From Bacteroidota bacterium (GTDB lineage: Bacteria; Bacteroidota; Bacteroidia; Chitinophagales; Chitinophagaceae), in assembly GCA_016868775.1 (NCBI GenBank), contig VGFT01000001.1:310001-374000 (forward strand): 64,000 nt of DNA. The letters run 5' to 3'. Below are positions 33,201 through 41,249 of the stretch, piece after piece. Position 1 is the first letter of the stretch, and every line of letters begins with the position of its first letter. The notes under the pieces were generated by a model. That model had not been told where the DNA came from. It did no database searches and saw only the letters and a list, made by a program, of their open reading frames with translations. The position numbers and the translations under genes are program-made.

Positions 33201-34601
33201 TTACCTATTATTTTTCAATTTTGCATTCAGGAAATTTAATGCTTCCTCAATCCAATCTTGGTTTTCAGTAAGGTAAATGTTGGGTTTAATACCTATCCCA
33301 TCAATACCTGCTCCTATATCTATTCTACGGCTACGAGTGGTTGGCGACCAAAGTCTATATGGCATATCACAAAAATCAGATTCTCTTAAATTAGAATAAT
33401 CTAATGTTCCCGATGTATTTTGTCCCATCAATGTTACCTTTTTACTCTGAATAGCTTCAAGCAAAAATTGTTCAGTAGAACTAGCGCAACCTTCATTAAT
33501 AAGAATTACCACATTCTTAGGGAATAGCAGCGGTGTATAGCTTGAATCTATATAGTCTTCAATGATATTTACATTTTGGTTTAGCTTCAGTTTAAGTTTA
33601 TCTACCATTTTTTGATATTCTGCTCGATTATCCGATGATAAATTAGGTTCTTGTAGCATCAATTCCCAACCTTTTATATTATCATTTGAAGCGTACATAT
33701 CCACGCCTATACCATTTATTGGTTGTGTGTATAAATATGGTGAAATAATATAATAAACATCATCACTACCGCCTCGATTATTTCTTAAATCTAGAATAAG
33801 GTTTGATTTTTTTGATAGATTATCTTTGTTTGAAACAAATAAAGAATCTATTGTGGCTTTTGATTTCCAACTGAAACTTGGTATATTAAAGTATATGGTA
33901 TTTTCGTTCAGAAGCTTTGCTTCGAAGTTATAATTTATATTATCAACTATATCCTTTCCATTCTTAACGAAACCACTTATCAATTCACCGTTCCTTGGTT
34001 TTATAGTTGCAAAGGCTAACGTATGAGAGGAGTTATACAATAAAAAATATTCGTTTGCTGATTTTTCTTTAAGTTCGCCTATAACACTACCATTTTCAAA
34101 TTTACTATCGCTTGATTTTATTACTACAGCAACATAATCTCTAAAAGGATTTTTGTTTTTTAGAACCGCAATTAAAAAGCCTTCGCCTTTTTTAGTGTAA
34201 ATGCCCTCTATCCCTTTTGCGCTTTCTAATTTCTTTATTAGCGCCTCGCTTACCGCAAGCTTTTCAATTGGAAAATCAGTTTGAAGTTTTTGGGGTTGGA
34301 TTTTCTCTATTGCTTCTGTGTTCAATACAGTATACAAATGATTATCATTAAAAAAACTCATCCACTGGTTAATAACAAAATAGCATTGCGTCTTATTTAT
34401 AGCTTGTGCGGCAACTTGCTCTTTATTCGCTGTGAAGTCTTTGTATTTATTAATGTTACTTGTTGTTACCTTATCTTTAAAACCAGCATAATTTGATTCT
34501 AAATGGTTTTTAATTTTTGAAAATTCTTCTTGGCAGTTGCATTGTGCCTGTATTAAAAATGGAATGCCTAAAAAGGCGATTGTAATGAATAATGTTTTCA
34601 T
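33201..34601 (-). CDS. S41 family C-terminal processing peptidase, secreted
   Basis: 466 residues with a signal peptide (TLFITIAFLGIPFLIQAQ). The S41 core is seen as NLILDLRNNRGGSDDVYY (substrate loop), GCASSTEQFLLEA (nucleophile Ser near residue 372) and LMGQNTSGTLDYSN. In the last motif the catalytic Lys of GxxTxGK-type members is not present, as in the smaller secreted S41 group, so the mechanism is uncertain. Codon use is AT-rich like the rest of the island. It fills its cassette alone. Confidence 0.8.
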   Translation of the reverse strand: MKTLFITIAFLGIPFLIQAQCNCQEEFSKIKNHLESNYAGFKDKVTTSNINKYKDFTANKEQVAAQAINKTQCYFVINQWMSFFNDNHLYTVLNTEAIEKIQPQKLQTDFPIEKLAVSEALIKKLESAKGIEGIYTKKGEGFLIAVLKNKNPFRDYVAVVIKSSDSKFENGSVIGELKEKSANEYFLLYNSSHTLAFATIKPRNGELISGFVKNGKDIVDNINYNFEAKLLNENTIYFNIPSFSWKSKATIDSLFVSNKDNLSKKSNLILDLRNNRGGSDDVYYIISPYLYTQPINGIGVDMYASNDNIKGWELMLQEPNLSSDNRAEYQKMVDKLKLKLNQNVNIIEDYIDSSYTPLLFPKNVVILINEGCASSTEQFLLEAIQSKKVTLMGQNTSGTLDYSNLRESDFCDMPYRLWSPTTRSRRIDIGAGIDGIGIKPNIYLTENQDWIEEALNFLNAKLKNNR

Positions 34602-34740
34602 ATTAGCTTGTCTAGTTTTTAATAAAGATGAATTTTGAATAAAAAAGGTTGCATACTGTTTCTATTTTTCTTCTAATTGTATAATTTTCTCGTTAAACGA
34701 ATTAACCTCATAAATGTTACATAATCTTTTAAAAAAATAA

Positions 34741-34816
34741 TTCAACCCTTTAATTTCCTAATAGTCACAAACTCAATCATCGTATTATAGCTGCATCTTT
34801 CGTCTGTAAGGGGAGC
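34741..34816 (+). repeat. Cassette end R, complete copy
   Basis: Begins TTCAACCCTTTAATTTCCTA and ends CATCTTTCGTCTGTAAGGGG then AGC. It is the best-preserved copy and lies inside the 3' end of the recombinase-like reading frame on the minus strand. Confidence 0.82.
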
Positions 34817-35125
34817 AAGTTGTGAAAACAGGTCTAAATCGACCTGTTTTTTTATTTTACCACTTTGTAAGTGATTGAAAATCTGAAAGATAACTTCAAT
34901 GGGTTTGGTGTATGAGATGGTTGCATCTTTTTCTTCGTTGAAATAAATTTTTTCGGACAAGATGCAGCCGAGGATTCTCCTTTTCATCACACCGGTACTC
35001 TTCTGATAGAACTCTACAATGTGTTCTAATGTTGGAACATCTTCAAACAAGAATTTCTTGAGAGGTGTCTGTTCATCAACCATATCCCGGAGGTTTATTT
35101 CAGTGTGGTAGATTTTGGACTCCAC
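34742..35125 (-). CDS. C-terminal part of a serine recombinase, remnant
   Basis: 127 residues. The segment TLEHIVEFYQKSTGVMKRRI then LGCILSEKIYFNEEKDATIS and IEVIFQIFNHL follows the C-terminal pattern of large serine recombinases of Bacteroidota (helix, IIGSIFPEKLxF, basic residues, NE-like helix). The catalytic N-terminal resolvase domain is missing, so it cannot act alone. The last 25 residues come from cassette end R and may not belong to the original protein. Confidence 0.5.
   Translation of the reverse strand: MESKIYHTEINLRDMVDEQTPLKKFLFEDVPTLEHIVEFYQKSTGVMKRRILGCILSEKIYFNEEKDATISYTKPIEVIFQIFNHLQSGKIKKQVDLDLFSQLAPLTDERCSYNTMIEFVTIRKLKG
34828..34853 (+). terminator. Terminator following cassette end R
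   Basis: ACAGGTC-taaatc-GACCTGT followed by TTTTTT. Confidence 0.8.
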
Positions 35126-35134
35126 CTCCGTTGT

Positions 35135-37117
35135 TTATTTTATCGCCTTATGGAATTTCTCTATCATATTTTGATTTCCCTGAACGTAGATAATATCTCC
35201 TTGTTTTAGAACTTCTGTTGGCTGAATAGAATCTAACATTTCTTCTTTACGTTTAATACCCAAGATATTTATTCCATGCTCCGCTCTCAAATTCAAGTCT
35301 TTCAATGGCTTTCCCAAAAACTCTTTACTATCTGAGTTGATTCTTAGACAGGTTATATTGAAATCAGCAATATTCTTAGGTCGATAGGTCTTTGGTAGTT
35401 TAAGTTCTCCCTTAAAGAGTTCGTAATTATCTGCACGTACTTTTTCTATAAATTGGTCAATATCATCTTCAGGCACAAGGAAGTTTTGAAGCACATGGGT
35501 AAAGATTTGTACTGAAGTTTCAAATTCTTCAGGTATTACTTCGTCCGCACCTAATGCAATTAGTTCAGAAATTTCTTTGACATATCTTGTCCTCACTACT
35601 AGGTAAAGTGATTCTGAGTGTGACCTAATATTTTTAATTATGGTCTTTGTTGCTTGATTATCTGAAATAGCAATTACAGCAGCTCTAGCATTAGGAAGTT
35701 GTACCGCTTCAAGAATGGGGTCTTGACTAGCGTCTCCGAAAATAAAAGGAAGTCCTTTAGCTTTATGTTGTCGAACTATTTCAGCGTTCATCTCAATTAC
35801 TACGTAAGGAATGTTACTTGCTGATGCTGCCTTTGCTAAGTTGCTTCCATTTACTCCATAACCAACGATAATTAAATGGTTCTCAAATTTTTCATCACTT
35901 ATTTCCGACATGTTTTTATTGGAAATGAAAGTAGGGTCAAGCCCAATTTTCTTAGATATTCCAATAAACCTATTGGCAATCCGTTCAGAAAAAATGATTA
36001 TAAACGGGGTTAATATCATAGAAACAATAGATACTGATAGGAAATATTGATTGGTTTGAGCAGTTAATAAATTGTATTCAATACCTACCTTGGATAATAT
36101 AAAGGCAAACTCACCCACTTGAAAAAGTGAAAGCCCTGTCAGTAAAACTGTTCTTGGCGGATACTTTAATGCAGCAACTGCAAGACCCGCAATTATTGAT
36201 TTGATAATAAATACCAAAAGCACTAAGAACATTATTGTCGGAATGTTGCAAATGAAAAAGCTTAAGTCAAGCAACATACCAACTGACACAAAGAAGAAAC
36301 TCGTAAATAGCTCCCGAAACGGCAAAATAATACTGGTTGCCTGGTAGCTATATTCTGATTCAGAAATGATTAAACCTGCAATGAACGCCCCTAAGGCCAA
36401 GGATAAACCTACTTCGGACGTAAGGAATGCCACAGCAAAACATAGCGTAAATGTGACCAAAAGGAAAAGTTCTTTACTATTGGTTTTAGCTACTGCATGC
36501 ATCAGTTTAGGAACAATGTAACGGGCGCTAATTATAGTAACCACAATTACAACAGCAGATTTTAAAACCAATGAAAGAATGCTCATTCCTATGTTTGTTG
36601 ATTCACCTGCAATAAGCGGGGTAACAAGCATCATGGGAACTACAATAATGTCTTGGAAGATTAGTATGGCAAGTGCATTTCGCCCATGTGGTGCTGAAAT
36701 TTCCTTTCTGTCTTGTAAAGTTTTTAAGACAATAGCGGTACTGGATAATGAAAAAAGAAAGCCAACAAAAACAGATTCATTCCATCGGTAGCCAAGAAAG
36801 TAATAAATTAAACCTGTAACGATTGCTGTAATTCCAACTTGTAAGAGTCCACCAATAAAAACAGTTTTTTTAATTGAAGCCAATTGTTTTAAGGACAGTT
36901 CCATTCCGATTACGAAAAGCAGAAGGATAACGCCTATTTCAGATAAAACTTCTACTTGTTCAAGATCATTGATTAGGCTTAGTCCATATGGCCCGATTAT
37001 TATTCCTGTAAGCAGAAAACCTATAATCGAAGGCAGTTTAAGTTTTTGAAGTACAAAAACAATTACGACTGAAAAACCTAACAGTATAAGAATGTCTTGT
37101 ATTAATGGTAAATGCAT
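35135..37117 (-). CDS. CPA2 cation:proton antiporter with TrkA-N and TrkA-C domains
   Basis: 660 residues, KefB/RosB type. About twelve membrane helices in residues 1-385 include GIIIGPYGL, LLLFVIGMELSL and LSSTAIVLKTLQDR. A TrkA-N Rossmann domain follows (HLIIVGYGVNGSNLAKAA, about residue 409), then TrkA-C to the end. Such proteins exchange K+ or Na+ for protons under control of NAD(H) or glutathione. Its ATG overlaps the stop of the tiny membrane gene 37117-37269. Confidence 0.93.
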   Translation of the reverse strand: MHLPLIQDILILLGFSVVIVFVLQKLKLPSIIGFLLTGIIIGPYGLSLINDLEQVEVLSEIGVILLLFVIGMELSLKQLASIKKTVFIGGLLQVGITAIVTGLIYYFLGYRWNESVFVGFLFSLSSTAIVLKTLQDRKEISAPHGRNALAILIFQDIIVVPMMLVTPLIAGESTNIGMSILSLVLKSAVVIVVTIISARYIVPKLMHAVAKTNSKELFLLVTFTLCFAVAFLTSEVGLSLALGAFIAGLIISESEYSYQATSIILPFRELFTSFFFVSVGMLLDLSFFICNIPTIMFLVLLVFIIKSIIAGLAVAALKYPPRTVLLTGLSLFQVGEFAFILSKVGIEYNLLTAQTNQYFLSVSIVSMILTPFIIIFSERIANRFIGISKKIGLDPTFISNKNMSEISDEKFENHLIIVGYGVNGSNLAKAASASNIPYVVIEMNAEIVRQHKAKGLPFIFGDASQDPILEAVQLPNARAAVIAISDNQATKTIIKNIRSHSESLYLVVRTRYVKEISELIALGADEVIPEEFETSVQIFTHVLQNFLVPEDDIDQFIEKVRADNYELFKGELKLPKTYRPKNIADFNITCLRINSDSKEFLGKPLKDLNLRAEHGINILGIKRKEEMLDSIQPTEVLKQGDIIYVQGNQNMIEKFHKAIK

Positions 37118-37269
37118 CAGCTTTCCTTGTCTTTTAGTTGTTTAATTTCTTTTTTCATTATACTCACTTTTGCCCATAAAATCGAAACTGCAATTGTTAA
37201 TCCGATAACGATTAAATGGTGAACCAATAAGATTCTTTCTATGTCACTATCTGTTAAGTCAAATATCAT
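37117..37269 (-). CDS. 50-residue single-span membrane protein coupled to the antiporter
   Basis: I found this frame by reading the minus strand: IFDLTDSDIERILLVHHLIV and IGLTIAVSILWAKVS form one membrane span, followed by a Lys-rich tail MKKEIKQLKDKES. The stop TGA overlaps the antiporter ATG by one base (TGATG). The topology suggests a small accessory subunit or regulator of the antiporter, but no family is recognised. Confidence 0.6.
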   Translation of the reverse strand: MIFDLTDSDIERILLVHHLIVIGLTIAVSILWAKVSIMKKEIKQLKDKES

Positions 37270-37379
37270 GGTTTAATATCTTGGTTTCTGTCTTTTCTAC
37301 AATGAGGCACAACAGGTTGATAGATGTTCGACATTCGCATTTGATTAGCAATAAAATCACGCAACTGATCAAAATCCAT
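37266..37379 (-). pseudogene. N-terminal fragment of an HNH-endonuclease-family protein
   Basis: 37 residues. MDFDQLRDFIANQMRMSNIY then QPVV resembles the opening of a Bacteroidota HNH endonuclease group (MxFxxLRxFVxxxMxMSxIYQP). The match ends there and the last 13 residues look unrelated. The stop overlaps the start of the tiny membrane gene by four bases. Confidence 0.4.
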
Positions 37380-37428
37380 AGATAAAGTAATTTTAGACAA
37401 TGGCTACCCCTTGCAGCCAATATTGTAC

Positions 37429-37791
37429 CTACTTAGTATCGAAAATCTCATTATGTTGCTCCAAGTAATTTAAATTATAACTACTCAATCCCTCTATTCT
37501 CTCTTGACCCGTAACGCCTATTTTTTCGAATGCAGCCCTTTCAATTTTATCTGACAAGACGATTTTTCCTTGATTCGAAAATGTTATAAAATGTTTGTCA
37601 AAAAGAGCATCATAAGTGGGTGACAATAATATTCCATTATGGACATCAAGCCTTTCCTCATTTGTAGCTTTAGACCAGGGTACAATATGGGAGGCAACAA
37701 GGATTTCGATTTTGTCGAATTTAGTAACGGCACATTGATATTGCCACCTGTGTATGACTCTTTTTCTATAAGCTCCTTTGTATGTCGTCAA
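37429..37791 (-). CDS. HNH_2-type nuclease, N-terminally truncated
   Basis: 120 residues covering the HNH_2 domain: YRKRVIHRWQYQCAVT, LVASHIVPWSKATNEERLD (catalytic His), NGILLSPTYDALFDKHFITF. Full family members carry another 150 or more N-terminal residues. The domain itself appears complete. With the N-terminal fragment at 37266, the arrangement suggests a broken and rearranged restriction-like gene. Confidence 0.65.
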   Translation of the reverse strand: MTTYKGAYRKRVIHRWQYQCAVTKFDKIEILVASHIVPWSKATNEERLDVHNGILLSPTYDALFDKHFITFSNQGKIVLSDKIERAAFEKIGVTGQERIEGLSSYNLNYLEQHNEIFDTK

Positions 37792-37872
37792 AGAAAGTGG
37801 ACGGTTTAGTTGTAGAGGGTTTCGTTGTTTAAATGTAGGATTTTTTCATGGCAGTTTAAATTTAAGATTAAT

Positions 37873-37912
37873 ACTTAAGTTTTAAACTGTCTGCTTTTTA
37901 GGGATACTTACA
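37873..37912. repeat. 40-bp direct repeat E, copy 1
   Basis: ACTTAAGTTTTAAACTGTCT then GCTTTTTAGGGATACTTACA. Copy 2 at 41250-41289 differs at two positions. It coincides with the point where the GNAT gene is cut, so it probably is the right end of an inserted element. Confidence 0.75.
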
Positions 37913-38225
37913 CTGCACCATGATACTCTTTCAAAACATACAACCGAACCAGTTCAATACATTTTTGATTTTGAAAAGAACGAAGTGGACAAACATGCTT
38001 TGCGTGGATGCGCATATACCCTTTCGCCACCCCCTCCTCCTCATAAAAAAAGAAGTTATCCGCTTCATCCGCTAATTCCATTGCACATTGCGTCGAATTA
38101 AAAAATCGATCCAAAACACCCCGCATGTCATCCCTGGTGCAAGTATTGCCAAAAGTATCGTCAAAGGTCGTTTTGCCAATATGCGCTAATAATTCCACAT
38201 CATTCGTAGTGCCACGTCGTATCAT
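37908..38225 (-). pseudogene. GNAT acetyltransferase truncated at its C-terminus
   Basis: 105 residues: MIRRGTTNDVELLAHIGKTT, FDDTFG, then YEEEGVAKGYMRI and ELVRLYVLKEYHGAV and stop. GNAT proteins should continue with GIGxxLL (acetyl-CoA loop) after the YHG motif, so the cofactor site is missing. The break falls at repeat E. GC content resembles the core genome. Confidence 0.7.
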
Positions 38226-38370
38226 GGGGCAAAATTATTAAAACCAGCGCACAACCGGTAATGTCTACCGTAGCAACATACTTTAATTCGATAATATGAG
38301 CCAGATAGCGGCATAATGAAAATCATCCCCGCGACTGAACAAAATAAAAAGTCCGGTGTTTTAACAATTC

Positions 38371-39129
38371 ATGAGTACCCGCCTACAAGAACTAAAGAAG
38401 CAACTGGAGCCCGAAAGAATTAAGCTTCTCTCCCACCCGGTTTATACAAAAATCAAGGACCTGGAGGGTCTCCGGAAATTTGCATCCGTTCACGTTTTTG
38501 CCGTGTGGGATTTCATGAGTTTGCTAAAATCCCTACAAAATAGCTTGACCTCGGTATCCATTCCCTGGATGCCGGTAGGATCCCCTTCAACAAGATATCT
38601 GATAAATGAGATTGTGTTGGGGGAGGAATCTGATGTGGATGAAGAAGGCGTTCGGATCAGTCATTTCGAACTTTACCTCAAAGCAATGCACAGAATGGAT
38701 GCAGATACCACTGCCATTGAATCGCTTCTGTCGTTGGTTCGTTCCGGTACACCCGTACGCAAAGCGCTGAATGAAATCAACATTCCGGACAACGTAAAAA
38801 AGTTCCTGCAATTCACTTTTGATATTGCACTGGATGCTCAGCCCCACATACAGGCAGCTGTTTTCACCTTTGGCAGAGAAGACCTTATCCCGTCTATGTT
38901 CAATCAATTACTGGAACAACTCTATTCCGAAACGCCGGAAAAAGTCTGTACATTCAAATATTATATTGAACGACATATCGAAGTCGATGGCGAACATCAC
39001 AGTCATTTGGCAACCCAAATGGTTTCAGAATTGTGTGGAACAGACGAAGAAAAATGGAGCAATGCCCTCAATGCTTCAAAAAAAGCGCTTGAATTGAGGT
39101 ATTTGCTTTGGGATGCTGTCAGTGCATAA
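38371..39129 (+). CDS. DUF3050 protein, heme-oxygenase-like fold
   Basis: 252 residues. VYTKIKDLEGLRKFASVHVFAVWDFMSLLKSLQ, WMPVGSPSTRYLINEIVLGEESD and RHIEVDGEHH are typical DUF3050 blocks with conserved His/Glu residues suited to metal or heme-like ligand binding. Function unknown. Codon use is core-like, so this gene is probably ancestral chromosome between two insertions. Confidence 0.88.
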   Translation: MSTRLQELKKQLEPERIKLLSHPVYTKIKDLEGLRKFASVHVFAVWDFMSLLKSLQNSLTSVSIPWMPVGSPSTRYLINEIVLGEESDVDEEGVRISHFELYLKAMHRMDADTTAIESLLSLVRSGTPVRKALNEINIPDNVKKFLQFTFDIALDAQPHIQAAVFTFGREDLIPSMFNQLLEQLYSETPEKVCTFKYYIERHIEVDGEHHSHLATQMVSELCGTDEEKWSNALNASKKALELRYLLWDAVSA

Positions 39130-39139
39130 TCCCCGCTCC

Positions 39140-39224
39140 CTATTTATTATTAAGATAGCTATTGACCAGCCCTTTCACCATCATCAACTCGATCATCACC
39201 GGTAACAGCGCGGAAAGCAGATTT
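39140..39224 (-). pseudogene. C-terminal fragment of an unidentified core gene
   Basis: The minus frame ends with NLLSALLPVMIELMMVKGLV then NSYLNNK and stop, with core-like codon use. Upstream the frame runs into the attC-like palindrome at 39225, where meaningful sequence ends. I cannot name the gene. Confidence 0.3.
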
Positions 39225-39361
39225 GCCCCATAACGTTTTGCAGCTACCCGAAGGTGGCGGTTTTGAAACACTTCACTGGCAACCAAGCACAAACTTTGAT
39301 AGAAGCACAAAGCTTGATTTAACCCCTGAGCCGCCACTTTTGGGTAGATGCTGTTATGGGC
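39225..39361. repeat. 137-bp imperfect palindrome resembling an integron attC site
   Basis: The outer arms GCCCCATAAC and GTTATGGGC are complementary. Inner arms AGCTACCCGAAGGTGGCGG and CCGCCACTTTTGGGTAGATG pair with small bulges, enclosing a loop of about 65 bases. Folded single strands with terminal AAC/GTT boxes are the hallmark of attC sites, but the boxes do not match RYYYAAC/GTTRRRY exactly. Confidence 0.55.
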
Positions 39362-39375
39362 AGTTATTCTTGTTA

Positions 39376-39615
39376 CTAATATACAGGCATATTAAGTTCG
39401 TCAAAATCTTTAATTTCTGATAGTTTAATAAGTCTATTTACGTTTATTTTTTTCCACGTTTCTTCAAACACTTCATCTCCACCCTCGGCATTTTCATTTG
39501 TGTTCACTTTTTTTTGTTTCTTTTTACTTAAAAAGTTGATACTTGTTTCGCTTTCAATTAAAGCACCACCATTATTCCATATCATTATTGGTTTAATTAT
39601 TAATGATGGAAACAC
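39376..39615 (-). CDS. Hypothetical 79-residue protein
   Basis: A hydrophilic frame (FLSKKKQKKVNTNENAEGGD, EVFEETWKKINVNRLIKLSE) with no family recognised. The N-terminus reads like a fortuitous extension. It may be the C-terminal piece of a larger gene or noise. Confidence 0.3.
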   Translation of the reverse strand: MFPSLIIKPIMIWNNGGALIESETSINFLSKKKQKKVNTNENAEGGDEVFEETWKKINVNRLIKLSEIKDFDELNMPVY

Positions 39616-39650
39616 TCTACTAATTTAGACTATATTTTGTCCAATTTATG

Positions 39651-39675
39651 CTGACGATTTACAAGTAAGGGGAGC
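39651..39675 (+). repeat. Decayed cassette end R
   Basis: Only TTACAAGTAAGGGGAGC is left of the 75-bp end; a terminator follows as in the other copies. Confidence 0.5.
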
Positions 39676-39687
39676 AACTAAAAGTAG

Positions 39688-39720
39688 AAGGGTTATACTT
39701 TAATTGTATGCCCTTTTTTT
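39688..39720 (+). terminator. Terminator after decayed cassette end
   Basis: AGAAGGGTTATACTTTAATTG then TATGCCCTTTTTTT; the stem has mismatches, but the T-run is clear and the sequence resembles the terminator at 32697. Confidence 0.5.
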
Positions 39721-39804
39721 ATGTCAAAATTTCATTTTTATAAATAAATATTTATTGTTTTTCAATAAATATTGCATATGTTTATGGCATAAATTTTATG
39801 AATT

Positions 39805-40353
39805 ATGTCAATGAGAATCGATTTATATTTCAAAGTGCTCAATATTGTCGCGTGGATTATATTTATTGGACTAGCAATTGACACCGGTGGTTATCTCACC
39901 AATACCCTTTGGGTGCTATTGGGTAACACCACTATCACTTCAAATTTTTGGAATTACATCAATTTATCAGATTTGTATCAATACGACTTAGAGTTTTTCA
40001 TTTGTTTGACGGTTTTACTAACAACGATTTTTCTTTTCAAAACAATTTTATTCTACCTAACAGTATCTGTTTTTCAAAAGAAGAAATTTAATCTTGAAAA
40101 TCCATTTAATGAAACAATTAGGGATTTCATTTTCAACTTTGCTTTTATTGCACTGGCAATTGGTTTGTTTTCATATGCTGGTAAATCCTTTTGTTATTGG
40201 TTAATTAATCAAGGACTTAAAATGCCTAATCTAGAAAGTATGAAATTGGGAGGTTCTGATATATGGCTATTTATGGGAATTACACTTTTAATAGTTGCCA
40301 AAATTTTCAAAAAGGGAATTGAACTACAATCAGAAAACGACTTAACAGTATAA
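39805..40353 (+). CDS. DUF2975 membrane protein
   Basis: 182 residues with four predicted spans and the family C-terminus LLIVAKIFKKGIELQSENDLTV. DUF2975 genes are nearly always followed by a small XRE regulator, as here (three bases gap). Role unknown; the pair resembles a membrane sensor with a regulator. Confidence 0.9.
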   Translation: MSMRIDLYFKVLNIVAWIIFIGLAIDTGGYLTNTLWVLLGNTTITSNFWNYINLSDLYQYDLEFFICLTVLLTTIFLFKTILFYLTVSVFQKKKFNLENPFNETIRDFIFNFAFIALAIGLFSYAGKSFCYWLINQGLKMPNLESMKLGGSDIWLFMGITLLIVAKIFKKGIELQSENDLTV

Positions 40354-40356
40354 CCT

Positions 40357-40563
40357 ATGCCAATAATTGTAAATCTGGATGTGATGATGGCAAAAAGAAA
40401 AATGTCATTGAATGAATTGTCAGAAAAGGTAGGGTTTACATTGGCCAATCTTTCTATATTTAAAACAGGTAAGGCAAAAGCAATTCGTTTTAGTACGTTA
40501 GAAACAATTTGCAAAGTTTTAGATTGTCAACCTGCTGATTTTTTAGAATTCTCAAAAGATTGA
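40357..40563 (+). CDS. Small XRE/Cro-type regulator
   Basis: 68 residues: MPIIVNLDVMMAKRKMSLNEL, SEKVGFTLANLSIFKTGKAKAIRFSTL, ETICKVLDCQPADFLEF. This is the YozG/Cro-like HTH group found next to DUF2975. It likely controls the locus. Confidence 0.93.
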   Translation: MPIIVNLDVMMAKRKMSLNELSEKVGFTLANLSIFKTGKAKAIRFSTLETICKVLDCQPADFLEFSKD

Positions 40564-40569
40564 AATAAA

Positions 40570-41048
40570 ATGAACCCAAGAATTGAAAAAAACAAGAAAA
40601 GAAATTAGTAGGAAAGAAACTTACGATGAGTTATGCCGATTATAGAATTGGAGAGCTATGGGGTAGTTTTATGCCGAGAAGAAAAGAGATAAGAAATAAT
40701 CTGACAAGCGATTTAAAATCTTTAGTAGTATATCCAATTTCACATTTTGTAGATTTCAAACCAACCAATGAATTTGAAAGATGGGCCACAATAGAAGTCG
40801 AAAATTTCGATGAGGTGCCTACAGAAATGGAAACCTATATTTCGCCAAGTGGACTTTATGCTGTTTTCACATATAAAGGAACGAGTTCCGGAGCATCAGA
40901 CTTTTTCCGATACATTTATGGTGAATGGGTGCCAAACTCAAACTATATATTGGATGACAGAGCACATTTTGAAGTGTTAGGTGAAAAATATAAAAACAAC
41001 GACCCATCATCAGAGGAGGAAATTTGGATACCGATAAAAGCAAAATAA
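40570..41048 (+). CDS. GyrI-like small-molecule-binding protein, frameshifted near its start
   Basis: The zero frame from ATG 40570 (MNPRIEKNKKRN) stops early. The -1 frame continues EKKLVGKKLTMSYADYRIGE LW to the stop at 41048, which matches the expected GyrI-like opening (MxPRIExxxEKKLVGKxLTMS). The shift is at A7 (40586-40592), which reads A-AAA-AAC in the zero frame. Without the shift a shorter product from ATG 40626 (140 residues) is possible. GyrI-like domains bind hydrophobic drugs or inhibit gyrase. Confidence 0.75.
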
Positions 41049-41078
41049 GTCATTGAACTTCCTGCAAGGTTACAGTAA

Positions 41079-41155
41079 GTTCAACCTTTTAATTTCTTAA
41101 TAGTCAATAACTCAATCATTGCATTATAGCTGCATCTTTCGTCTGTAAGGGGAGC
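41079..41155 (+). repeat. Cassette end R, complete copy
   Basis: Begins GTTCAACCTTTTAATTTCTT and ends CATCTTTCGTCTGTAAGGGG then AGC; a few changes from 34741-34816. It is followed by an AT-rich spacer with a possible weak terminator (AGCAGCTACGAGG region), then repeat E copy 2. Confidence 0.8.
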
Positions 41156-41249
41156 TAAAAATCAATCAGTTATGAGTTTTACCTCGTAGCTGCTTTTTTA
41201 TTTGCAACAAAATTTGCAACAGAAAAGGGAGTAAAAATTCAAGATAAAC

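Noticed and set aside
39225..39361. Palindrome as ends of an insertion sequence
   Set aside because: Only 137 bp long with no transposase frame; an attC-like or MITE-like element fits better.
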